53,685 nucleotides of DNA. It comes from Discostella pseudostelligera (taxonomy: Eukaryota > Bacillariophyta > Thalassiosirophyceae > Thalassiosirales > Thalassiosiraceae). Under the pieces are notes generated by a model that was not told where the DNA came from, did no database searches, and was given only the letters and a program-made list of their open reading frames with translations. This document shows positions 20,434 through 31,700 of the stretch, piece after piece. Location of the stretch: assembly GCA_036940085.1 (NCBI GenBank), contig JALLBK010000128.1, positions 1 to 53,685 of the forward strand. The letters run 5' to 3'. Made by a program: the position numbers and the translations under genes. Every line of letters starts with the position of its first letter. Positions within the stretch are counted from its first letter, which is position 1.

Positions 20434-23400
20434 ATGGCGATAGTCGCAACCCAAATGAAAAGTACCTTCTTCATGTCCCTTCTTCTCGCCATCGCCCTCG
20501 AGAGGAAGGTAGCCACATCATTCCAATTGTCTCCGGTGCAACGGCTAGCTCGGCATCATACCGCGTCACGATCATCATTCTACTCATCATCAGCTTTGCT
20601 TGCAAAAGGTGGCAAGGGGGGAGCTGGAAGGGATGGCAAGCCACCCAAAAACATTTACGCTGATACCATCGTTCTTCCTCAGACCGACTTCAATCAACGT
20701 GCCAACGCTCTCCAACGTGAGCCGGAACTCCAAAGCTACTGGTCATCTACCAAACTATACTCCAAACTCTCTGCCGCTGCTGCCGCTCGCTCCGCAGAAC
20801 GGTTTGTCCTACACGATGGACCTCCCTATGCCAATGGCGACTTACACATTGGTCATGCCCTCAACAAACTACTCAAGGATTTCATCAATCGTCATCAGAT
20901 ACTCAAGGGGAAACAAGTCCATTACGTCCCCGGGTGGGATTGTCATGGATTGCCAATTGAATTGAAAGTGTTGCAAACTATGAAGTCTTCGGAACGTCAG
21001 GCATTGACTCCCATTACCTTGCGTGAGAAGGCAGCAGCGTATGCCAAGGAGGCTGTTGAGAAACAGAGTAAATCCTTTCAGAGGTATGGTGTGATTGGTG
21101 ACTTTGATAATCCATACCTTACATTACTACCGGAATATGAGGCAGCGCAGATTCGTGTCTTTGGGGAAATGTACAAACAGGGATACATCTTCCGTGGACG
21201 GAAGCCGGTACATTGGAGTCCATCCAGTCGCACCGCGTTGGCTGAGGCAGAGTTGGAATATCCCGAGGGACATGTAAGCAAATCCATCTATGTTGCATTG
21301 GATGTGGTGAGTCCATCGGAGGAGTTGAAGGCATTTGTTACGGGAGGTGAAAAGTTAAAGGTGGCAATTTGGACAACCACTCCTTGGACAATACCAGCGA
21401 ATTTGGCAGTAGCGATCAATCCCGACTTGGAATATTGTGTTGTGGATGCCCATGCAAGTGTATTAGATGGAAATTCAAGGTTGCTTGTTGGGAGGGAATT
21501 GGTCAATACCTTGGAGGTGAGTATAACTTTCGTGGTGACATTAAGTGTAGAGCATGGAACCACTGATGCAATTCTAACTTCCATTTCATTTCACACAGTC
21601 CAAATTCCAGCTTCCAGAGGGAGAGAAGCTCAACATCCTCGCCACCTTCCCTGGTTCATCTTTAGTCGGAACTACATATCAGCATCCACTTTATGAACGT
21701 ACATCTCCTGTCATTGCCGGAGGTGATTACATCACGACCGAATCTGGTACTGGTCTCGTCCACACTGCTCCTGGCCATGGACAGGAGGATTATCTCACTG
21801 GATTGAAGAATGGTCTAGAACTACTAAGTCCCGTCGATGATGAGGGTAAATTCACCGTCGATGCTGGTTCCTCAACTGTGGTGGGTGATGAGTTCGTTGG
21901 AATGAGCGTCCTGGGAGAGGGGAACATTGCGGTTATTGAGGCACTCGAGCAGGCAGGAGCTTTAATCCGCGCAGAAGACTATGGGCACAAGTATCCATAT
22001 GATTGGAGGACAAAAAAGCCTACTATATTTAGGGCGACGGACCAGTGGTTTGCATCGGTAGAAGGATTTCGAGCTGATGCATTGAAGGCGGTAGATGAGG
22101 TAAGTGCATTGACTCATGTCGGTTAATATTTGAACGTCAATTGTGCAATTCTCAAAGGTGACAACAATCATTTCAGGTTCAATGGATCCCAGACGTAGGT
22201 AAAAATCGTATCAATTCATTCATAGAGTCTCGTGGAGACTGGTGTATTTCCCGTCAGCGCTCTTGGGGAGTTCCAATTCCAGTGTTTTACGACAAGGAGA
22301 CAGGAGGGACGGTGGTATTGCTGGATGAAGACACTCTGAATCACATCGAATCGATCTTTGCAGAACATGGAAGTGATGCTTGGTGGAAGATGGACGTCGT
22401 AGACCTACTACCGGAGAAGTACAAAAGCGAAGCCGATAAATGGATCAAGGGGACAGATACCATGGATGTATGGTTTGATTCGGGCTCGTCGTGGGCTGGT
22501 GTTGTGAAGGAACGTGCCGAAAAAGAAATGGGGCTGAGCTTTCCAGCTGATATTTATTTGGAGGGAAGCGATCAACATAGAGGATGGTTCCAGTCGAGTT
22601 TGCTAACGTCTGTGGCGGCGAACAAGGGACAGGCTCCCTACAAGGCGGTTCTGACGCATGGATTTGTCCTCGATGAGAAGGGATTCAAGATGTCCAAAAG
22701 TCTTGGAAATGTCGTCAACCCGCTTTCGGTCATTGAGGGAGGTAACAACAAAAAGGAAGAGCCAGCGTATGGTGCAGACGTATTGCGTCTGTGGGTTGCT
22801 TCCGTGGATTATGCTGGCGATGTCCGAGTAGGAACGAACATCATCAAACAAACTTTCGAATCCTATCGCAAACTACGCAACACTGCTCGTTACCTCATCG
22901 GTAATCTAGCCGATTATGATCCTGAGAAAGATGCTGTGCCATATGAGGACCTGCCCTCAATGGACAAGTGGATGCTCGGAACAATGTCTCAGGTGCTGAA
23001 TGAAGTGGACGACGCCTACTCTACCTACCAATTTAGCCGGGTTAGCAATGAGCTTTTGCGTTTTTCCACCGCGGACTTGTCCAACTTTTACCTGGATGTT
23101 GCGAAGGACCGACTCTACATTTCTGCTGTAAATGATGCCCGTAGGAGGAGCTGTCAAACTGTCCTCCATGCATTACTAGTTGGATTTGCGAAGGCTGTCG
23201 CTCCCATTTTGCCTCATATGGCAGAGGATATTTGGCAAAATCTCCCTTTCAAGAGTGGTGATGATGATTCGTCCGTGTTCGAGGGTGGATACTCTAAGGA
23301 CCTCATGTCCTATCCTGCTTTCAACACAGAGAAGTGGAATTTAGTACGCGATGTAAGAACAGATGTGAATCAAGTTCTGGAGGTTGCTCGGCAAGACAAA

Positions 23401-23829
23401 CTAGTGGGTGCCTCGTTAGATGCAGGAGTTTACATTTACACCTCGGATGAGATTATTCGAAAAGTGCTTGCTGAGTTGGATGGGGATGAAAGTCTTATCA
23501 CGCCAAGTGTGAAGACGAACGGCGTAGACGAGCTCCGCACTGCGCTCATGATTTCTCAGGTGAAACTTGTAGACAGTGAGGATGAAGTTACGAGCTCGTG
23601 TGATGCCGCATATACCATGAAGGGAGAGCTAAGCGGATGCATGATTGGCGTTAAGAAGGCGGAAGGTACAAAGTGCGGTCGATGTTGGTTCTACGACAAA
23701 GAGGTTGGCAAGCATGCTAGGTATGGAGCTGACCTATGCCAAAGATGTGATACAGCTATTTTCTCTTGGGAGGAAAAGAGTGGCGCCAAGTTCTCCGCAC
23801 CCTCGCTAGCAGAAGCACCAGTTGCATAA
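20434..23829 (+). CDS. organellar isoleucyl-tRNA synthetase
   Basis: Three exons, 20434-21516, 21599-22099 and 22177-23829, with introns of 82 and 77 bp, both phase 0. The product is 1078 residues. The class I signature HIGH is at about residue 138 (NGDLHIGHALNK) and KMSKS at about 699 (GFKMSKSLGNVVNP). The editing (CP1) domain lies between, with TTPWTIPAN and SGTGLVHTAPGHG. The end carries a Cys4 zinc site, CGRCWFY and LCQRC (about 1027-1050), typical of bacterial-type IleRS. The N terminus is hydrophobic (FFMSLLLAIALE) and ends in VATSFQL, which resembles a plastid signal/transit junction. Diatom organellar synthetases are often shared with mitochondria, so dual targeting is possible. It charges tRNA-Ile for organellar translation. 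Confidence 0.95.
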
Positions 23830-23933
23830 TATTTGTCGTTAGTCAGAGTATCATTACTGATCAGCGCCCCTAAATGTACCATCAATCCATCTCGATATCT
23901 GTGTTGATACTGCCATGCAATCTCCAAATTTCC

Positions 23934-24714
23934 CTAATCCCTCATTGATTCTCCCGATGTCTGAGCTTCGTGGCTAAACTCACAGTTACTACCCTTCTTA
24001 CAACTCCCATTCTTTTCAAAGAACTTACAGATTTGTTTTGGTTTCTTTTCAGTCTTTACACTAACCGCAGATTTGCCCGGCTTTGCGTTGTGATTCTTCT
24101 CCTTCTTCACCCTCCGATCACCGCCCCCATCCTTCTTATTTTGTTTGCCCCCGTCCTTATTCTTATTTTGTTTATTCCGTTCCAAGTCGACCGGCCGTGC
24201 GTAGCGACATTGAGTTTCATCGTCTCGTTTTTTCGAGCAGAAGAAGAAGTATTTGCCCACGGCACGTGAATTTTCTCCCCCCTCTTTTGAACGCTTCACC
24301 TTGTTCAATCGAGAGGGTAGACCGCAAAAACCTATAGGATGTAAAATAATTGATGAGAGTGATGAGTAGACACGGACAACTGCCATCATGCTCATACGGA
24401 GATGACGTACACTTTGGTGGAGGTATCTTTTGCAATTCCTTCGCCTCCGCAATATCCTCCGGTGACGGATCTTGGCCGGGAACAGGAACATGATCGGATG
24501 ATTTGCGCTGTCGCTTCGCACTGCCCTCGCTACTGCTGTTATTTTTGGTGCCAGTCTTCTTCGTCGGACAAACTTGTATCCAATGGCCAGGATTGGAGCA
24601 TAGACGGCAGACGTAGCCATCGGGGGGTGCAGTCGATGTTGCCTTTCGTTTGTTGGCGCCCGCCGCTGCTGTGTCGATGCCTACGACTGTGTCAGTGGTG
24701 GTTTCGTCGCCCAT
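23934..24714 (-). CDS. CCHC - GRF - CCCH zinc-finger protein
   Basis: Two exons, 24714-24411 and 24331-23934, with a 79-bp intron. The join creates IPPPKC/FCGLPSRL and completes a GRF zinc finger, giving 233 residues. Three different zinc modules follow in order: a CCHC zinc knuckle (CRLCSNPGHWIQVC, about 36-49), a GRF-type finger (CFCGLPS...GKYFFFCS...CRYARP, about 102-150), and a C-terminal CCCH finger (CKFFEKNGSCKKGSNCEFSH). The linkers are Lys-rich. GRF domains bind single-stranded nucleic acid in DNA-repair enzymes, while CCHC and CCCH fingers commonly bind RNA. A nuclear nucleic-acid binding role is therefore inferred. ATG 24714 is preferred over the upstream frame start at 24750. Confidence 0.8.
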
Positions 24715-25298
24715 GGTTGATAATATTCTAATGGTTATCAATAATACCAAACCAAACCAATCGATGCGGATGCGATGGCAATGAAATGAGATAGCGGTAG
24801 CGGTAAGGGTAGTGAATAGTGAAGGAGGTGGTGGATGTGGATGGTGGAGGTTGAGGGGTATTAGATGGAGCGCGCCACAAATATGGCGGGAAACTCTTAA
24901 TAGGAATTAGTAATATCTTACAGTCAAAAGATATGGCGGGAACCCAATATTGGTGTTTTGGCGGGAAATCAAGATCCACGTGGAGGATTCCTTGATTATA
25001 TGGATGTCAAATGGCGGGAAAGTGAGTGAGAAATGGCGGGAAATGCGAAGCAGCTTTTTCTGACACCATCATCGCGGACAGAAGGTCACAGCGACGCAAC
25101 GCACTCGATCTTCTTCAAAGAGGTGGCCACTCAACAAGCCAACCCGCCACCGCTGCCACCGCCATCGCCACATTGCTTCGAAGAACTTCATCAATACCAT
25201 CGGATGGATTGATTGGAGTTGGAGTCGTTCAATTGGACCTCTCATATTTCATTTTCATTGGCTGGTGCTGGTGGTGGCAGAGTAATCGGTAATCGAAT
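24715..25298. promoter_or_regulatory. bidirectional promoter with five E2F-like sites
   Basis: The 584-bp gap between divergent genes holds TGGCGGGA at 24884, 24934, 24958, 25012 and 25034, all in the same orientation, each followed by A or AA. This is the densest cluster in the window. TCCACGTGGA lies at 24975-24984, inside the cluster. Pyrimidine-rich and CA-rich stretches surround it. I see no gene. Confidence 0.55.
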
Positions 25299-26975
25299 AT
25301 GCGGACCCATTCTTCATTAGCTGTGGCCACTCTGGTGATTGCGGCCATATCTCCGTCTGATGCACTGGCACTGGCAGCCTTCTCGTCGGCGTCGTCGTCA
25401 TCGCATCGACCTCCGCAATTTTCTTCGTCGGCATCGGCACTGTCCTATTCTCATGGTGGTGAGAGCGATGGCGAAAATTTGATTTTACCGCAGCAATTCG
25501 ACCCCAAATCGATACGAAGACTATCATCATGGCGCATCCCTCAGCGAGCAATTCCGCGCGTTCAAACTACATCCAAGGCAGAGGCCGCATCGCAAGCGGG
25601 TTTCATCATCCGACAGCACCGGGGTGCACGAGCAAATACGGACACCATGGTAGAAAATAGAAATGAAATTCATCAAAACATACAAACGGAGAGAAAGGCA
25701 AGACCTCTTCGAACTATTCGGCGGATTGTCTTGAGACAACAGCCACCCCTGCAATTGTCGCCGCAGTCTCAACAACTGGAACAGGGTGTGCAACACAATC
25801 TTATTACTCCCCCTACTTCGAATAGACTCTCATTGTCCAACCATCCACAATTAAATGAAATTCTAGATACATCTGACTTGTCGGTGCCAACTGCAACTGA
25901 TCCTGAAGTAGAACAACAAAATGGGGGAGCACGTCGGGTTACCTTCAAGGCCACCAAAGAAGCATCCAAGGCCATATCCTCCAAGCATTTTGCTACATTG
26001 ACTGATTTCATGACACAACCTGTTAGTCAATACTCTCTCCTCTCCTATCATGACAATGCAGAGGGAATAACCGACACTAATACATCCAATCATCAGTCTA
26101 TGATGTCAAGGCGATGGCTCATTCGGCGACTCACCAAGGAAGAATCTAGAGTTTACATCCACGATACTCCCTCCTCCTCCTCCATTTCGAGCTCGTCGTC
26201 TTCGGAGGATACAATGGAAGAGTCGAATCTGTTTCGTCTAGCAGTGCCATTGCTGCCATTGATTGGGTGGGATCTTACACCCGTGATAGATTTGGAGGTC
26301 ATCCCTCCGAAGAAGGAGAGTGTGGACAAGCGTGCTGAGCACGGCTCCCTGAATAGGCACTATATCACCTCCGCAACATCCAATAATAGTTGGGCACCTC
26401 TCCAGGAAATTCGCAAGCGAATAAGTCATCGTAGTGGTCATCCTGACTCCAATAGAGATAGCGCCCACTCGCCTCGTCCAGTGGTGAAGATACGATCCTT
26501 GAGAGTGTCGTTACTCTCTACCCAAAAGGAGGTGAATGAGGTTATGATGAACAAGAGTAAATCTGGTGCGATGAACCAAAAAGGCAGGGGTAAAGGAAAT
26601 AGTCATACTATGCAAAAGGAGGCGATTGAAATGGTCGGTAGAGTGGAGGAATGGCTAAAACCACACATTACATTTGAGGCCGAAATCTCGTGGAATGATG
26701 GTGTGTACTCCTCTTCGTCTAGTACCGCTCATGCTAGCGATGATGATGTCGACCATAATGATGGGGTTGCACTCTCAAATGTGACAGTAAAGTCCACGGC
26801 AATTACCTCCTTAACCGTGCCCAAAATACCCTCGGAAATACTTCGTAAGTCCGTCCCCTCGGTATTTTTAGTGAAACGACTTGGGGCTACGTTGACATCC
26901 CGGGCCTTGGCGATTTGTTTACCTAGATTTTTGACACAGTTGGAGAAGGATTACAATCGTTGGTCGGGATTGTGA
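25299..26975 (+). CDS. plastid-type secreted protein, possible DUF1997 domain
   Basis: Single-exon frame of 558 residues starting at ATG 25299. Residues 1-27 are a signal peptide ending in ALALAAFSS, an ASAFAP-like junction, followed by a Ser-rich transit-like leader. A long polar region follows. The C-terminal half contains FMTQPVSQYSLLSY, then FRLAVPLLPLIGWDLTPVIDLEVIPP, and later LRVSLLST with VEEWLKPHITFEAEISW. The pattern of short beta strands resembles the lipid-binding-like DUF1997 family found in cyanobacteria and plastids, but split by Ser-rich inserts, so I give that only as a possibility. The final segment is SRALAICLPRFLTQLEKDYNRWS, which ends like many DUF1997 proteins. Confidence 0.6.
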   Translation: MRTHSSLAVATLVIAAISPSDALALAAFSSASSSSHRPPQFSSSASALSYSHGGESDGENLILPQQFDPKSIRRLSSWRIPQRAIPRVQTTSKAEAASQAGFIIRQHRGARANTDTMVENRNEIHQNIQTERKARPLRTIRRIVLRQQPPLQLSPQSQQLEQGVQHNLITPPTSNRLSLSNHPQLNEILDTSDLSVPTATDPEVEQQNGGARRVTFKATKEASKAISSKHFATLTDFMTQPVSQYSLLSYHDNAEGITDTNTSNHQSMMSRRWLIRRLTKEESRVYIHDTPSSSSISSSSSSEDTMEESNLFRLAVPLLPLIGWDLTPVIDLEVIPPKKESVDKRAEHGSLNRHYITSATSNNSWAPLQEIRKRISHRSGHPDSNRDSAHSPRPVVKIRSLRVSLLSTQKEVNEVMMNKSKSGAMNQKGRGKGNSHTMQKEAIEMVGRVEEWLKPHITFEAEISWNDGVYSSSSSTAHASDDDVDHNDGVALSNVTVKSTAITSLTVPKIPSEILRKSVPSVFLVKRLGATLTSRALAICLPRFLTQLEKDYNRWSGL

Positions 26976-27180
26976 ATTATTATTTGGGCGAGGCGAGGCG
27001 AGGAATGCGGGGAGGGAACAGGGAATCACACTCTAATGCTATGTGGCTTGTAAATTATTAGCTTGAATATTTCTGATTATGCATTTTTTCTTCTCTATGC
27101 ATACTTCTACTCTACCGATAATTGCAGCTTTATTGCCATGCATTTTCCCGATGGTGACGACGACGACGACGACGATAACA

Positions 27181-28026
27181 TCAACGATCTCTGGGTTTTC
27201 GCTTCCGATCCTTTCCATCATCATCACCATCTCGTTCATGCTTCTCACTATTTCTATGATCTCTATCTCGATGTTTGCCATCATGATGTCTCCGCTTACG
27301 CTTGTGATGTCGTCCCCTATCCTTGTGTCGTCTCTCTACAGAGGAAGACTCGCTACCCGGCGAGTTGTCAGCGTCGTCATCTGAAGAGGAATGGTCTCTC
27401 CTGCTCCGTTTTCTATGCTTGTGTTCATCCTTCTTCCGTCGACGGCTATTACTACTTTTACTGCGCTTCTTCTCCTTGCGCTTACGACGCTCTCGTTCCC
27501 GCCGTCGTCGTCGTTCACGACTTGTTTCGCTTTCACTACTACTAGACGATGATGAATCTGATGACGACGACGACATTTCATTCTCCTCCTGTGCCCTTTG
27601 CTTGCCCGCAACACCTTCTAATGGTGGTGGGACAAACTCATCTTCATCACTACTACTACTACTACTACTACTCTCCTCTTGCAATAATGCACGGATATTC
27701 GCATCGTGATTCGCCATGGCCGCCCCACCCATCGCCGAAGCTGCTGTCGACGATCGCTTCTTCCCCCCCTTCAATCCCAAAAACATTTTACGTGCAAAAT
27801 CATCCCCACAGGCATCGCCTCCACCACTTCGTCCACCTGTTAAATTTTGATGACGTGCCAGTTCTAGTAATCCACGTGCTTTTTCGGCATTGGATTGAAG
27901 ATTGCCACTACCGTCGGTGGAAGAGGAGGCCGCGTAGGGATCATGACCAATGGTCTTGCTCCAAATGTCGGAGGTTTTGAGAGCATGGCTGGTCGAGACG
28001 CGATTGTTGTGGGGCATGCGCGGCAT
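27181..28026 (-). CDS. SR/RD-rich nuclear protein, unknown
   Basis: Single-exon frame of 281 residues from ATG 28026. The first 110 residues have ordinary composition, with conserved-looking patches (TSDIWSKTIGHDPYA, EKARGLLELARHQNL, DDFARKMFLGLKGGKKR). Then come Ser/Glu/Asp runs, and from about residue 165 to the end an Arg/Ser/Lys/Asp/His-rich tail (RRRRERERRKRKEKKR, DHRNSEKHERDGDDDGKDR). Such tails are typical of splicing-associated nuclear-speckle proteins. No folded domain is recognisable. The antisense strand carries long open frames, but these are shadows of the biased codons. Confidence 0.6.
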   Translation of the reverse strand: MPRMPHNNRVSTSHALKTSDIWSKTIGHDPYAASSSTDGSGNLQSNAEKARGLLELARHQNLTGGRSGGGDACGDDFARKMFLGLKGGKKRSSTAASAMGGAAMANHDANIRALLQEESSSSSSSSDEDEFVPPPLEGVAGKQRAQEENEMSSSSSDSSSSSSSESETSRERRRRRERERRKRKEKKRSKSSNSRRRKKDEHKHRKRSRRDHSSSDDDADNSPGSESSSVERRHKDRGRHHKRKRRHHDGKHRDRDHRNSEKHERDGDDDGKDRKRKPRDR

Positions 28027-28762
28027 GGTGATGGCGATGGTGCAAGATAATGATATTATTGACGTTTAATTGGGTTGTGGGCTTATAATCAGGTGGTGCT
28101 TGTCGACGCTTTATGGTGCTGTCTACTACGCCTTCCAACCAGCGGCCGCCGCCATGGTCGACGTCGATCGAAGTGGAAGTGCGATGTGGAAAGTGGATGG
28201 AAAGGAGGGCTGGCGGGCGAAGGACAGGCGACAGGGGCGAAATTATGGCGTTAGCGGAATTATGGCGGGAAACCACCTCCATCGCGCCAAATTCAAAAGC
28301 TTCTCAGAATGAGAAAGCTGAAATTATTCAAAAATAATATCCGTTCAATACATTGTCTACAGAGTCCTGCGTGGTTTCGCGATGAAATTTTCCAAAGGGA
28401 GAATTTCCCAACTCACCCTCTTTCACCACCGCACTGGAACTGAAAAGTCGGAACACAATGACGACCGCCGGCCGCCCGCCACCATGTGAATCATTGTGTA
28501 AGAAGTAAGAGCGTCGGAAGATACACTCCTACACAATACAGCTAAAACGACACCCACTCACTCGCGTTGCAATCGTACAAGTCTGCAGCGGCGGGCGGGC
28601 AAGAGCTGGCGTAGCCGCAGCGAGTGCATTCGACGGACGACCCTCTCGCGTCTTCATTCGTTCATCGATACGGTTCTGATTGTTTGGCGGTGGTGGTGGT
28701 GGTGGGAGAGAGAAGAGGTGCGAAGGCGGCGGCGGCAGTAGATCAAAGATCATCGTCGCACT
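28027..28762. promoter_or_regulatory. intergenic region with one E2F-like site
   Basis: A 736-bp gap between the divergent SR-rich and PhoD-like genes. TGGCGGGAAA lies at 28263-28272, and a related TGGCGGGC at 28211. A (GGT)n-rich stretch at 28688-28735 lies just upstream of the PhoD-like ATG. Short frames across this gap look accidental. I see no RNA gene. Confidence 0.4.
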
Positions 28763-31700
28763 ATGGCGTCCATCCCTTTGCCATTGTCATCGTCCATCGA
28801 TCCCGAAGAGGAGGCCTTCAAGGCCCTACGGAATACCATCTGCGTCATTTGTCGAAAGCATGGCATTACCAGCAAGGACGACCCGCGTCTGCTGGAGATC
28901 ATTAGCAAATATCAAGATCGATATCCCACCCTTACCGCTGAATCGATTGAAGACCAAATTTCATACATAAATGGTCAACAACAGTCGACGACTACTAGCA
29001 ACAACAACAATAATGATACTGCCGAAAGCAATAGCAGCTACTACAGCAGCAGCGCTCATAATCCAGAGGATACGGTAGCTCACTCACAGTCAACAGCACC
29101 GAGGAATAATTTATCATGTGAAATGGATATTCTGCCCGCAATTTCCATGGAACCCGATGACACCGATGTCTATGCCAATAGCCGATCACTCATCATGGCA
29201 GAAGAGAATAGCTACAGCCAGCAGCATCAACAGCAGCAGGTAGCAAGAGACTTGAATAATTCCACGACTAACAAATACACTACCACCAATGAAGGAGGAG
29301 GAGGAGGAGAAGCAACCAACAAAGAACACGGATGCTGCTTCGAATTCAAATCCAAATGCAATGAAAACAACGGCTTTAATCTCTTCACCTACACTCTCTT
29401 CCTAAGTTGCTGCGCACTACTCATGTTCCTAACCTCGGTACTAACCACCTATCTGAATTACAACCTATCTCCCTATAGAGATTGGGCACTAGCCGGTGGC
29501 GTAACCTCCACCTCGGCACAATTCCGTGTCCGTGGTCCAAGTTCCGATGATGGCAAACGACGTGAATTTGTGGTTAGTACCAACCCGAATTTGGCAATTG
29601 AGGCAGATCAGATATTGAATGTTCCTGTATCCTACAATTCATTTGCACCCGAAGAGCATAGCATGAAACGAGTATCGTTGGATACATTGTCACCCATGAC
29701 ACAATATTATTATGGAATCACACGTCCTCAACGTACTGCCAATTCGGCCATTGTGGATGGATATGTAGGCTCGTTCTCCACGCCCGCGCCGGAGGGAACA
29801 CGGATGGATTTTACCATTGCTACAGGAGCGTGTGCGTTAACTGGAAGTATGAGCGATATGTTTGCCAGTGTATTGGATTTGAATCCATTGCTCTTTATTC
29901 ATATGGGTGATTTGCATTATGAAGATTTAAAGACGGTGGATATCGATGATCGATTAGAGGCCTATGATAAAGTTATGGGTAGCCCCACGCAACGTTTGCT
30001 ATACATGCGGACTATATTTGCATACATGTGGGATGATCATGATTGGCTGGGGAATAATGAAGATTCGAATTATGATGAGGCGGCCTCGGTTGCTAAACAG
30101 AGTTATACTTTGGGTATACCACATTATGAATTGGGATCGACATCGAATGAAGCTACTGCGGCCAAGTATCAAGCGTTTACGATTGGTACGGTACGGTTTA
30201 TTCTTACGGATTTGCGAAGTGAATCGATCAGATCGACGGAATACTTCTCTGGAAGAGTGTATAGCAATGCACAAAAGGATTGGTTTTACAATGAATTGTC
30301 CCAAGCTGCGAATTATGACTTTGTAGTTTGGGTGTCGACTCGTCCATGGACGGAACCGGATGAGGTTGGGTCGGATGGATGGGGTGGATTTGTATCGGAT
30401 CGGGATGAATTGTCAGCTCATATTGCATCGACTATTGGAGCTGGTCCACGAAATTTATTGGTCTTGTCGGGTGATAATCATATGGTGGCGTTTGATGATG
30501 GTTCTAGTACAGATTATTCGGGACAGAAGGATTATCCTGGAGGCTTCCCATTACTGCATTCTGGTCCGCTGGCCAATTTTGGTTCGGGTGTGCTTGATTT
30601 CTTCAATCCAGAGACAAATTACTTCACGGATGGATGTTATGCATACAATAGTGAGTTGAATTATCAATTCAGCACGATATCATTCGCCTTTCCATCCGAT
30701 GAAAGTTACACGGGATGTATGTTGCTACGGAGCTACTCCAAAGATTCGTCCAATATCATTTTCGAGAAGGAACTATGTGGACAAGTTATGCGGTTTGGCA
30801 CCCCTGACCAAGATACATGCCAGCTTGAAAGATTGTCAATGCCCACGCAGTACATCTTCGTCACCGCCGCGGGTCTACTCGTCATCAATGCAATCTTGGC
30901 ACTGTGGAAGTTAGGCTGGCAACGATGCTCACTTGCGTTGAGCTACTTTGGACTTGGAACAGTGTATTACTTCATTACGATTGCGGCGGCGATTGCAGGT
31001 GCCTTCTGTTTTTCAACCTTGGGTGTGAACATGTTTGCAGTATCCGTGTTTGTCTTATCGCAAACGGCGGTGGGATTTCTATTTATTTGTATGGCGATTG
31101 TTGGACACTGCAGTACTCCTCATGCAGACAAGAATACTATGGCTGAAACAATCAAAGATTCTCATGATGAAGAGGAGACGAGTGACAAAGCGATCGAAGA
31201 GGAGAGCATAAAGTCAGCAGAGGACACTGAACTTGAAGATTCCTACATGCGCATTGTCAATCCTGACACTGCCGTGGCGCCTACGCTAGATCCCGTGGAT
31301 GAGGATGATACCCAGCAAAGAGATGGTGCTGTGGTCAATACGATAGAGCCTGAGGGTACGGATGACGATATTCAGCAAAGAGATGTTGCCATTGTGCCTT
31401 CGATAGAGCCCGTAGAAAATGATGCTCGGCAACGGGAAGATAATGTTACAGCTCTGTCATCATCAGCAGAAGCAGCAGCAAATACCGTGGATGGTTCACT
31501 TCCATTCCCCGTCATTCTACGGCACAGTAATCCTGATCCCGCTTCTTCGGAAGTAAGCAGTGAGGAAGATGAGAACATGGAGGACTACGATCCATCATCA
31601 CCGGCAGCGAGGGACATGGTGGATTCCATTGAGCACGCAACTCCAATAGACAAAATGAAAATCGCACTAGTCAACAATAGAGGTTCAGCTCCAGAGACAG

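Noticed and set aside
20053..20454. A 133-codon minus-strand frame upstream of IleRS
   Set aside because: It overlaps the IleRS start, runs through promoter palindromes and has no recognisable domain or hydrophobic pattern.
27063..27980. Several plus-strand frames opposite the SR-rich gene
   Set aside because: They mirror biased Arg/Ser/Asp codons and show only low-complexity Ser, Leu, Tyr and His runs.
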